Both the position numbers and the translations under genes were made by a program. From Saccoglossus kowalevskii (lineage: Eukaryota > Hemichordata > Enteropneusta > Harrimaniidae), in the NCBI RefSeq assembly GCF_000003605.2, contig NW_003144786.1, positions 327,903 through 352,701 on the forward strand: 24,799 nucleotides of DNA, given 5' to 3'. A model generated the notes under the pieces. The model saw only the letters and a list, made by a program, of their open reading frames with translations. It was not told the DNA's origin and did not search any database. This document shows, piece after piece, positions 1 to 10,700 of the stretch (the stretch's first letter is position 1; each line of letters begins with the position of its first letter).

Positions 1-1506
1 TTGCACAATTGTTTCACACTAACAATCTCGTCATCAGTCTATCTTGTTATAAGTAAACAAGATAAAATATAGGAACCTGCATTCAATATTTTGCACAAAA
101 ACATTACATTCTTATTATAATACTGGATCGAATAAAATCAACCCATTTCTTCATGTCATCGTTCAATTAGTTCAATATTGAAATCAGCATACTAGTAGTT
201 ATAATTTTGGTCTGAGAGCAAAATATTTATTATATAATTGTGACTCTTCTCCCACATTTGTTTTATAATCGTGGACTTTTGCCCATATTTGTTATATAAT
301 CATGGATCATAATGGACCTTATTTATCATGTTATTCTTGAATCTCGTTCATAGTTATTGTGTGACCGTGGGTATTCGCCAGCCAATATTCAGTTTATAAT
401 CGTCGTCCTTCATGCATATTTATTATATAATCATGGTTCTTCATCGCCCATATTTCTTATATAATCATGGTTTTTCACATATATTTATTATTCATTATTG
501 AGGTTAGATGACGTAAATTAATACTATACATTGTGTTAAGGTCAATCAACTATGTTGTCAGTGCATTTTGTTCTGTGTGTCCCTCAACAGCAACGTTTGA
601 TAACAGTACCCCTAAGATATATATTATTCTATGCTTGGCCTCCTATGGTATTGTTGGTTACTACGGCTTCAATGTGACACGAATTCCATAGAATGCGTAA
701 AACCTAAACAAATAATCTAACAAACTTAATTCAGCACACGTTAATTAGGCAGCACGAGTGCTCTGTAATTCAGGTAATTCATGTGCATCCTCATTTCGTG
801 TCAAATAACATTCAAATTTACCAGCGTGAGATGTGAGCTACGACGATTGCTATTGCATTTTCACTACTTTTGATTTTGTCTAGCAAGAGATTAATAACCA
901 GGAAATATAACTGCAAATAGTAAACCTGTCTTATATCCCAAACAATTGCATTATGTGTTTTGTGAAACCAATGCGATTAAGGTTTTCTAGAAGCGTCTTT
1001 ACATCGTTTTGTGAAGAAATCGGGACACCGCTAGCAGACGTCGAGAATAAGAAGGCAGACGATCTATGCACGTTTCTCCGGCAATTCTACGTGTCATTTC
1101 TGATACATTTGGTGTCACTAATGGTTTTGTTTTCAGACATTTTTATCGACACAGAAAAGCCATGGTTCATACCATAAACTTGCGTAACACAAACGTTTAA
1201 CGCCAAATGGCATCGCGAATAAAAGTCAGCATCACACCATGTAAAATACCACCACAAAGACTAAAGACCGACACAGAAAAAAGCTATGGCATTGCATGAG
1301 GCCATCGGTTGAGCTTGATATTAAGACAGGGTTTTCTAAACGTTGATGTAGACATGCAATTCTAGGCACGGACTTATATTCTAAACTTTTAACATCGACA
1401 TAGGCGATATTGATGTATCTAGTTAGCGTAAAACATGATGAACTGGGGATTTTGCTATATGTATTTGTTTGAGGAATGTAATATGTGTTTGAATACAGTG
1501 TTTATG
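1..1506. other. no gene seen (left edge)
   Basis: Apart from the minisatellite at 226-490, this is AT-rich sequence. A 74-codon plus-strand frame at 953-1177 has no recognisable domain and no splice context. The missing opsin first exon was looked for here and up to 7571 without success. Confidence 0.6.
226..490. repeat. degenerate AT-rich minisatellite, unit about 31-35 bp
   Basis: About six imperfect copies of a unit like TATATAATCATGGTTCTTC then GCCCATATTT, at about 231, 262, 292, 391, 424 and 459. An unrelated 80-bp stretch interrupts the array between the third and fourth units. Confidence 0.7.
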
Positions 1507-1510
1507 CCTT

Positions 1511-2201
1511 TATCAGGGGGGAAGTTCTTCTACTCTCGGGTTCTCCACACGTGTCAGGAGGGAATCTCGTCTCGTCTCTATATCTCGTCCCCTTGAGGTA
1601 CGGGATAGGGGAAGTCACTTAAGCCTTACGGTCAAATAAGACACACACAACGAAATACGTTTCAACTCTCGTCTTAGTCGGTCATTCGAGCACTCTATAA
1701 GACACAGCGCCCTGGGGAAAAAAACCCAGGACTATCGCAAGGCTGACCCAAGACTCTCTCCAAGACTGCGTCAACACTCGCCCCAAGACTCTCCAGGACT
1801 GGACCACGACTCTTCCCAAGACTCTCCAGGACTGGACTGCGTCTGTCGTGCTGTACTCGCCAAGACCAACTAAAACAACTTTATTCATTTTCAAAACTCT
1901 AACCAATTACAAAGCAGAACAAAGACTCTAGGGCGTAACCTTCAATCATAAAGCCAATCACACTAAGTACTGAATACGTCATATCTTTTGATTAATCGTT
2001 CACTACATTAATAACTACGAATACCAACTGTCAGAAATAGTAGTCTGAATAGCGACGGTTATCTCGTTATTAGTTCCAAATCACTGAGTCGATTTCCGTC
2101 CAGGACCTCGCCGCCTAAACGATGACAAACATAACACAGCCATTCGCTAATAATCAGCTAATTAAGTCGATTAACAGATACGCAAAAACAATTTCATCAT
2201 A
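1511..2201 (-). mobile_element. LTR-like dispersed element, copy 1 (solo LTR?)
   Basis: One of three near-identical copies in the window. It runs TATCAGGGGG...CATCATA on the plus strand and is flanked by a 4-bp direct repeat CCTT (1507-1510 and 2202-2205). Read on the minus strand it has a mid-element AATAAA (1885-1880) followed by a GT-rich stretch, as in an LTR with U3-R-U5. This and the 4-bp duplication suggest a Gypsy-type solo LTR. A long MITE is the alternative, but terminal inverted repeats are very weak. This copy carries an extra 33-bp internal repeat (CCAAGACTCTCCAGGACTGG twice, about 1782-1836) that the others have once. No gag/pol lies beside it. Confidence 0.75.
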
Positions 2202-2205
2202 CCTT

Positions 2206-3330
2206 TTACAATTAAAAATGAAACGAGAGGTTCCTATTGGCTGATTGAATAACAATGAAACTCTGTGCTCGTTGATTAGTTAGTTGTATTCAACTGCCAT
2301 TCAAATTTTTAAAGATACTTTTGTTGCGCTGAGAATATTTATATTAAGATTTGTTTTAATTATTATAGCTTTTACATGTGGAAAGTACATTTTATCATAT
2401 GCAAAATTAAAATACTTTGAGTAAAATACTTTAATAAACTTTAAACTTTGCTCAAAAGTATTTCACTATATGGGAAATACTGTCTCAGTCTATTACTTGT
2501 AACTTTATGTAATTTATGAATACATTCCAATATTAGTTTGACTAGTGTATCTTACCTGTTAATTTTATTTGTTGACTTTGTAAAGTAGTAGACGAGAACT
2601 TTGACTATATTCGCCATTTATCAAAGACTGGGCAATCTTTTGAGATTAATCGTGTATTTCGGTAGCTTGAGATTTTATTATATTTGTTCATGATATAAAG
2701 AGCTCAGTTTCCAAAGTCTTCTAATTACATCCCAGAAATTTTGCTATCAATTAAAAAAAGGGAAACTTCCAGTGTTACCACACTTTTAATTTGACTTAAA
2801 GTGATTAATCGAAAAATGTGAACATGTCATTTCCTTTCATTTTCAAAACAAAATTACAACGCACTTTGTACGTGTTAAGTTTGTGTTTTCATTTCCACCA
2901 AACATAACAAAGAACTTGTATGCAATAATTTAACAACAAGTCGCCCGAAATATATTGTAATTCATACAGTGCTAATAAATTACTACTTCTATTGTCTATT
3001 GTTCTATTGAGTATTTCGTGTCATCTAAGTTTCTTGTCTGCAACAGTTGTAACTTAACTGTAGGTTTAATGGGATATGATTTTCAGCAAACATCATATTT
3101 GCATGACTTAGATATCATGATATTAGGTTATTAGTGAATGAAAGTTAGAGGAGATATCAAAGAAATACTGTCTGCATCATGATGAAACATTTACCATTTA
3201 TTTCCAAACAATGGCATTCTCATGGGTGTGTTGTATACATACTTCGATTGCGGGACATAATTCTGGCAATACATTCAGTGGAAAACAACATGTTACTCTG
3301 TCACTGTTGGTATTGTCTCTTTTAACAGCG
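2206..3330. other. no feature seen
   Basis: AT-rich non-coding sequence between LTR-like copy 1 and the LINE-like stretch ending at 3750. No open frame of note and no repeat recognised. Confidence 0.6.
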
Positions 3331-3689
3331 CGTCAATAGTGCTCTGTCTTGGTTTGCTTGTTATTATTTTACCTTTTTTGGCAGAGACTGTTTTGTGTCC
3401 AGGGGGAGGCGATATGCTGCCTCGGTGTTCAGTCTTCAGTATGTTGCTCGGTGTCTATAAGTCTTTCGCTCTTCTTTTAGCAATGTCATGTTCTATTTTT
3501 CCCCACTCCACTAACTACAGTTTTTACAAGCAACCCGATCTTTTGCGTTCCATAAAAAATATTAATTTTGTAATTTCTATTGGGACAAGTTATGAGATTA
3601 AGCACATATTGTAGCCTAGAAATGCCCTTGGATTTACTAATTTATACCTTTCCAAGCAGAGTTAAATCTTCAAGTTTCCAAAAATGCAA

Positions 3690-3750
3690 CGACCTCAACG
3701 TTCTCTTGGGATAAATAAATTCCAACAATACAATACAATACAATACAATA
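3690..3750 (+). repeat. LINE-like 3' end with (CAATA)5 tail
   Basis: GGGATAAATAAATTCCAA runs into five CAATA units (3726-3750). A poly(A)-signal-like sequence followed by a pentamer tail is the form of some invertebrate LINE 3' ends. The upstream 3330-3690 stretch has a 91-codon ORF with no recognisable domain and is probably the element's 3' untranslated part. A simple microsatellite is the alternative. Confidence 0.45.
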
Positions 3751-4239
3751 CACAATTACATCATATCTAAATACTTTTCAAACGTATCTTACAGTTTTAA
3801 TAATGTCTGAAACAACTACAATTTAACTTCTTAACATCTACATAAAATTTGACATTATTCGACCAGAAACATCAAATGGGTAAAATAGTTGCATTGTCGA
3901 TCTATACCAATACATGCAACATTCCATTATTCCCCGTAAAGAATGCGTCATTTATTGCCCATTTGAAGTAGAATGAGCTTTAATTGAACTATTCGAACTA
4001 TAAACCTCAAAAAAGAAGTGGGAGCACTATCGTTAGTCATAATCTAACATCACAATAACCAAGCAAATTTATGATTCCGGGAAAACAAAAGTGACAAACA
4101 CAATACATAGACCAACAGGAAAGCAACCAAGATGTATTTGTTAGGTCTTTCAAAACAGGGCATTATTATAAGGTTATTAAGAGAATACATCAAAGTATGC
4201 ACGAAGACCGACCGACGTGTATACTTTGAGGTATTTGAG

Positions 4240-4440
4240 GTATCGTAATAACTTTATTATTATACATCCTTTCCTTCCAAGGATACACAATGGGGATGTC
4301 GAAATCCAAAATGTTTAGAACAGAATCAGCGAACTTCTTTGTGTGGAGTCCGGTCAAACCCCGGTCCGGTGCCAGCCATGTTTGTTTTTATTATTAGAGG
4401 ACGATTACGCGCGTAATTCGCATTTCCTAATACGTTAGGA
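4240..4440 (-). repeat. LINE/SINE-like fragment with ATAATAATAAAGTTATTA end
   Basis: On the minus strand the sequence runs from a GC-rich GGCACCGGACCGGGG block (about 4361-4375) to GGATGTATAATAATAAAG then TTATTA near 4245, the same 3' style as the LINE at 9594. No RT sequence is readable. The GC-rich part includes GGTTTGACC, which faintly resembles a tRNA-type B box, but no matching A box at normal spacing is seen. Confidence 0.35.
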
Positions 4441-4468
4441 TGAAAATACCCCTTAAAATACCGCACAA

Positions 4469-4765
4469 TTACGTTACGCTATAACTTATGGCGTTACAGT
4501 GACAGATGTATAATAATAGTTTATATTCTATGAATGTAACCTCTATTTCAAGTCTCAATTTGTGGCGTCTGTGCTGGTCGATCGTACTCTTGCAGTCTTG
4601 TTGAGTTAATCCCCTGATTGTATATTCTCCCGCATCCCAGTTGAATTTGTGATATATATATTGCGCAACGTTCAAACACCACTCTTGGTTGTGCTCGTCT
4701 GAGATATATATTAATGTGAACAAGCGTGGTCCGTGCATTAAACCAATCACTGCATTACTGAACAA
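4469..4765 (-). other. possible orphan exon, minus strand, no family recognised
   Basis: An open frame on the minus strand, preceded by an acceptor-like TTTGTTCAGTAATGCAG (about 4748-4764), reads LFTLIYISDEHNQEWCLN, VAQYIYHKFNWDAGEYTI and RGLTQQDC. Its mixed residue composition looks more protein-like than the surrounding low-complexity frames. No convincing donor or partner exon was found. Confidence 0.22.
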
Positions 4766-5086
4766 ATATGATTTATCATGATTATAAAGCTATTCATTGA
4801 AGAAGCGATATGCGCAAAAACATATTTTTGTAATATTGTTGTTTGGTACTGAGACGTTTGATTTATCAGAGAAAAGGAAATGCCTCTGATTATGCAAAAC
4901 ACTCGTATGTCTTACTAATAGTGGGGATTAAGGCGATGTTTGAGGTGCAGAAAAACAATAAATACAACGACCTGAGCAAAAATCAATGAATAATTGTTTC
5001 AGAAATTATTTCAATTTTCCTCGCCATAGAATGCAATTTTTTTACACTCCCACACAATTGTGTTGCTAAAGTAGAAATAAGTCGCC

Positions 5087-5300
5087 CGGATGTTCACGCT
5101 TGACATTTTAAACAAATCATATTTCTTGAAGCATCACGACACCTTGTGTGCAATATTATAATTCTCTGCGCAGTATTCAAGTTGTTTTGATCTTAAGAAT
5201 TTGTGTGCGTTTCCTGTGCAAAAAGAACCGATCGGATGTTCACGCTTGAGATATTCAAAAACTTGTTATCACTTCAGTCCATAACGACATCCTCGCACTG
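5087..5300. repeat. ~146-bp imperfect tandem duplication
   Basis: CGGATGTTCACGCTTGA occurs at 5087 and again at 5233. Similarity continues downstream (ACGACACCTTG / ACGACATCCTC), so the unit is about 146 bp with considerable divergence. No coding content. Confidence 0.6.
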
Positions 5301-6090
5301 AAGTTGTTGTTGTTGCCATGACAAATAATATAATGCAGCACATATTACAAATGCTTGAGACTATTAAAACACACCGGTGGAACGACGAGCTTGTGTTGTT
5401 TATGAAATGGTAAGCGGTTGAGGAGATCGATAGTTATTTGGATTGCATTGGATTAAAAAAATGTTGTCGTAAACCAATCGCGCTGAAGCGGGTTTCATGA
5501 AGGTTTGATTTTTTATGGACACTTGTATATATTTCTAAAACATTTCTCGGTATCGAATGATTCTCTCTTCGAATGATTCTCTCTCGCCTCATTCAAATCC
5601 GAAAGGATGCTTTCAGAGGCTATGAACTTTTAGTTACCCTCGATTACCAATTTACCGTCGTGGACACAAACGATATATTCTATTTGTTTGAACTTGTCTA
5701 AAAGCCGGCAGAGTTCTGACTACTGAGCGAATACACGTCCATAAGCAAGTGGGCTGCCACACTGCCTGTCACAATTAGCATACCATATATGTATTAAACC
5801 ACAAATAATAGCAAACGAATAGAAACGCACCTCTGTTTAATTTCGCTTCACTTAAATGAACAGATATTGCATTAGTGCCATGACCAAGAGTTGTATAAAT
5901 GTTACCTATGACGTTCAAAGTAAGAGGAAGTAAGGCAGGATTTGTACCGTGTCTTCAACTGAGTCAGTCTTTTATTCATCTGAACGTCTAAGTGCGAAAA
6001 GTGCAAATGTTCCATCAGGATTGTTAATCATGTTTTGTGGTGTTATATAAATATTAGCATAGTTTAAACCAGAGGGTTTAGATGTTAGTT
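5301..6090. other. no gene seen
   Basis: Non-coding. The only structure noted is a short tandem copy, TCGAATGATTCTCTCT twice, at about 5554-5586. Confidence 0.55.
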
Positions 6091-6097
6091 CCGTATT

Positions 6098-6448
6098 TTA
6101 TTCCCCTTCATTCGTGTTTTGGTCATCCCCATTTTCTTCATTCCAACACAAGTGAGCAATTTGTTCTCTCATAGCACACATGTTGTACTCATGTACAATA
6201 CTACGCATTTTACTCATAGTGCGACTATAAGGCAGACATGATGAAACGTTCAAAAGAACCAGTTTGATAGATTTGCGTACTATCGGTTCTACTGGAATGA
6301 GTTGGTTACTGACAGTTATACCTGTGACAGATTTGTGTTCATTAAAACTACACACAACACAGAAGAATAAGTTATATGTTCATCTACGAGTTGTGACCAA
6401 AGCCAACGCTAAACCAAAGCAAAATATTATTACTACTAAACTAATCAT
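6098..6448 (-). other. unexplained minus-strand reading frame with signal-peptide-like start and in-frame TGA
   Basis: From ATG at 6448 the minus strand reads MISLVVIIFCFGLALALVTT then RR, a hydrophobic run like a signal peptide or membrane anchor. TGA follows (6382-6380), and the same frame then stays open for about 95 codons to TAA at 6098. The second part contains SSCLPYSRTM and YNMCAMREQIAHLCW. No family is recognised. It may be chance, a broken gene, or separate exons, but no GT/AG pair joining the two parts in phase was found. Confidence 0.2.
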
Positions 6449-6509
6449 AAAGAGGATTCTGACATTAACCCCTATGAAACCCCCATATCCGCCATTGTCT
6501 TCTTAACAG

Positions 6510-7571
6510 TAAACAAATCCTAGATGTCACTTCTGTGGTTGTCATTTCAACGGTCTGTGGAATTGTTAATGGAATATGACCTCACAACTTTTTGGTTATT
6601 CAAGATCCGAGATATCATCTCAGGCATAGAGCAGCACTCCTAAGTACTAAGCTAACTACTATAATGAGTTCACAGGGGTCAAAACTATCTCAAACAGACT
6701 AATGCTACATACAATCTGATCAAAGACAAACAATTCCATCTACACGCGCAAATATAAATATTGTCTAACACCATCAACATAACCACAAACGGCCATTTCA
6801 GAAAGAAAACAATTTTACAGTTGAACAATTCATCAGTGGCGCTGAGTTATCAGTACGCGTACGGAACCCATGAGATCCACCAAAACGATGTCAAACTCGC
6901 ATTTCAATTTATAATACATAGTACATATATTTAAGACACAACTGTACAAGTTACACACGAGCCACAAGCACACAATAGCGTGAAAGGCACATGTACCAGA
7001 AGACTACTAAAATACATCCTACCCTTGCGAGTAGTAGTAGTAGTAGATATATATTTGATGGCCCTGGTGATATGGTGCCCTGATTTGTTAGCGCATAAAC
7101 GTCAGGTGAACTACAGAAATATTATGTTATAACTATGGCCTTCACGAGATGTATAAGAATTAACCTCACACAGCTCATAGGTGACCATTAGAAATATTGA
7201 ATAATATGTTGCAAGCAATGCCTGCTGAGTGACGTAACCTTAGATCGTTAAAGATCGTCAAAGTTTTCATTGCACACATGAGTTGAATATGGCGATGGGG
7301 GTGTAAATGGGAGTAACGATGGCTTGTGTAACGATGGCCCCAAAGACGGTTCAAATTTGAACAATTTCAGTCTATTGCCAGAAACAACAACATTCCAAGG
7401 ATTTTTTGTATAATTTACGGAAAAAAAGATGGCACTTGTTTATTACCGGAAGTGTACTATTTTCAATTTTTAGTCAAAAGGGATATGTACAATACCATTC
7501 TCGCTTCGCTTATTATTAACATGGGATTCATATTAAAACGTTGATAAATGATTATTATGTGTTTATTGCAG
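6510..7571. other. no gene seen; presumed intron upstream of opsin exon
   Basis: Non-coding apart from the AGT microsatellite at 7030. It is probably intron, since the exon at 7572 needs an upstream partner. The last bases are the acceptor TTTATTGCAG. Confidence 0.55.
7030..7046. repeat. short (AGT)n microsatellite
   Basis: Five to six AGT units just before a TATATAT run. No other meaning seen. Confidence 0.8.
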
Positions 7572-7735
7572 GTATAATGTCTCTATTCGGCAATATAATT
7601 GTTTTAGTTGTGAAAATAAAAAACAGAAAGCAGCTAAAGACGCATGACTATTTCATTGCTAACATCGCCATCGCTGATATCGGTGCCGTCACTACAGGTT
7701 ATCTGCTTGCAGCAGTTTCCGCCTGTAAACATATG
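7572..7735 (+). CDS. OPN5: opsin exon: TM1 (second half) and TM2
   Basis: Acceptor TTTATTGCAG at 7562-7571; donor ATG|GTATGT at 7735/7736. The exon needs one base (G) from the previous exon to make the Gly before IMSLFGN. It encodes the GN of TM1, a basic first cytoplasmic loop ([12 protein letters not shown]), TM2 with NIAIADIG, and the start of extracellular loop 1 (SACKHM). It ends in phase 0, matching the next exon. The 3' end of the upstream intron also happens to read in frame as YYVFIAG, but an in-frame stop at 7517 with no AG or ATG after it argues against extending the exon. Confidence 0.9.
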
Positions 7736-10700
7736 GTATGTGAAATAGACCACTTGATCTTTAGTTGCACGTTAATTAGTTGCACATGTCAGTTGTTTTT
7801 GTAGATTGTTATCAGTCGTCATTTTTTTGGCTGCTGGACCTTCATGAACTCGAAATATACATATTGATTGGATGTGTTGCCATTTTCACTGCATCACAAG
7901 GAGGTGTAATAGTTTAATCAGTATATGCACACAACTTCTATTACATCAAATATGATTTGCAATGCACCCAGTTTGGAAGAACGTATTCGTTGAAAGACAT
8001 ATAGTTCTATAAAGTCAAAGAACAACTGTTGGAACATATAATTTCTGTTAACCAATCAACATATGTGCGTCAAAATGAGGGACTAGTGATCAAAATGTTA
8101 TTTGGTGTTCCAAAGATTTAAGTTTTTTACAGTGTTGATTAGCATAGACAACAATTTACTTGTTACAGTGTCGCAGTATTATGTCGCAAATGGACATCTA
8201 TATATCGCTGTTCTCTGTTCTCTGTTCTCTATACACCCGTTGCATTTGAATCAGTGGACGTGACAACGAGCAAGACTAAAACAATATTTAAGGGGCGAAA
8301 ACTAGTCATTTGCATCTAGAGTCTATTGTAATGTTCTCAGTGTAATCGACAACATGATTGACAGATAATTAGAATTTTTAAATCATTAACAAACTATTTG
8401 TTATAACATTGATACATTTCCCCTCTTGTATGGTAATGACTACATGCTTGTATATTCTCAATCACAGTAATACATTACGCTTTTTTCATTAATTCATACA
8501 TTTAAATGTTGAAGTCATCATGTTATTTATTGTGAAAGACCCCACACACATTATGACATTGTTCTTTTTGTATTTTTCTAGTGGTATTTTGGTTCCATTG
8601 GATGTTCCTTGGTTGGATTTTCTGGTTGGTTCTTCAACTGTGTCAGCATGGTAACATTGTCAGTCATCGCGATCATACGTTATTTAATCGTAGTAGGTAA
8701 CCATGGTAAGTACGTATACCATTACACGTGTTAGAAAAAAACTCAAATATCAATCTCTTGTAACCAACTGCCAAATATTGAGTGGCTCGTTATACAGATT
8801 CCATCGTTATCGATGCGTGTGTGTTATGTAAATTATTTTAATAGTGGGCTGATGGTAAGACTAAACTGTATCTGAAATGAAATGAAATATCATTCTTAGT
8901 TTGCATCACAACCTTGCTCTGGGACTGTCTTTTAAAGACTGGTCGGGTATTGGTTGATCAAAGAAACTGTGTGATAGACGATTGACGAGTAAACCAGTAC
9001 ACTTTCCAAACACTAGTTTATGTCATTGCTAATGAACCCTACTACGGATTTATATTACTAGACCAATCTAACCAGACATATACAGGTTAAATCACTGATG
9101 CAAGTTCGATTTTAATTTAATTGAATACCCTCAATCTGAACAGTATGCTCAATCGTACATCAAATGTGATCAATCCTAAACCAAGTATGGACTAAATGGA
9201 ATTAATCATAAATCATATATATCCAGGAAATGTTTATCAAATCTCCTTCATCATATACTTTATCATACATCACACATGTTCATGTGTATCAAGTTCACCT
9301 AATGCCCTCCCGAGTTGAAGTTTTTTTGTCTGGCTTTGGTCTATCAATTTCATTGACTACATGTGCCATGCTATGCGGAACACAACACATAATATATATG
9401 CAATCCACATTTTCATATTGACTACATAGTTTGACTATATCACTGTTCCGATGTATGTAATAAATTCCTGTTAGTTCAGCCTTCTAATATGGCATAAAAT
9501 TTGATAACAATTTACTTACTTTTACTTGCATATTAAAGCTTATAAATCTTAGGTAAACAATTGTCCTATTTATTATACCTTTTGTAATAAATAATAATAA
9601 TAACTTTATTTAATTAAGCGCAACAATTCCAACATATGAAGATCAAAGGCGCTGATACAATAAACAATCAGTCAAATATTAAAAGCAAATTTGAATAAGT
9701 GCGTTTTCAGTCTGGATTTAAAAATGTCTACTGAAGGACTAGAACGAACAGACAGAGGTAATTCATTAAAAAGTTTAGGACCTAAATTTTCAAAAGCACG
9801 GTCTTTGTATAACGCCTTGGACTTTTTACTACACACCTGACGAGTTTTAATAAGAAACTTCGATTCAGATCTTTAACTACGACTAGGTACATAAAATTCT
9901 ATTAATACACATAGATAATTTGGGGCAAAACCATACAAAGATTTATACACTAGTAAAAGTAATTTGAAATTGATTCTTTGTACAACTGGTAACCAATGAA
10001 GTTTAATAAAAATGTCTGTAATGTGGTCATATTTTCGAGCACGAGTGACAAGGCGGGCTGCTGCATTTTGTACACGAATAAGAGGTTTTATCTTAGTTAC
10101 AGGGAGACCAGACAATAATGAATTGCAGCTGTCTAAGCGAGAAGATATGAATGCATGTACCAACTTTTCAGTATCAGATTGGGATAATGATTTACGAACA
10201 CGATTAATATTTCTTAGATGGGAATATCCAGATCTACAAATAGTAGAAATGTGTGTTTCCATAGATAGCTGCGAATCAAACAAGACACCTAAGTTTCTAG
10301 CACTTGACGAAGCACTAACCAATTCTTCACTAATTGCGATACTAGACAAAGGGCACGAGTCTTGTGAGAATCTCCGAGACGACATGCACACAAATTCAGT
10401 TTTCGACACATTCAAAAGTAGGGAATTACAAGACATCCAATCGCTAACATCTTGAATACATGTCTGAAGTATCACCCGGGCGCGAATTTGATCATCTTCA
10501 GAAACCGATAAATAAATCTGTGTGTCATCGGCGTAAAAATGATATTTTACGCCGTGACGTCGCAATAACTCGCCCAATGGACGCATGTACATTGAGAACA
10601 ATAATGGCCCTAAGACGGAGCCCTGTGGAACACCGGTTTCTAATATCAGAAAATACATTTCCAATTTTCACTTTTTGAATGCGGTTACTCAAATACGACT

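Noticed and set aside
1682-1906. Minus-strand ORF with repeated QSWRVLGRV
   Set aside because: Translation of the internal CCAAGACTCTCCAGGACTGG repeats of an LTR-like element; similar frames in the other copies are not conserved end to end.
3339-3614. 91-codon hydrophobic plus-strand frame
   Set aside because: Starts on a non-ATG codon, has no domain, and precedes a LINE-like tail; probably untranslated repeat sequence.
4340-4378. tRNA-like B box (GGTTTGACC on the minus strand) suggesting a tRNA or SINE head
   Set aside because: No A box at the usual distance and no cloverleaf could be drawn.
6380-6382. TGA read as selenocysteine
   Set aside because: No SECIS-like hairpin and no homolog recognised, so a plain stop is the simpler reading.
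9230-9421. 63-codon plus-strand frame in the opsin intron
   Set aside because: No opsin similarity and not needed: exons 2 and 3 join in phase without it.
10012-10455. 147-codon plus-strand open frame
   Set aside because: It is the reverse-strand shadow of the LINE reverse transcriptase; the minus-strand reading shows all RT motifs.
10460-10678. 72-codon plus-strand open frame
   Set aside because: Also antisense to the RT segment that carries TGVPQGS and YADD; no domain of its own.
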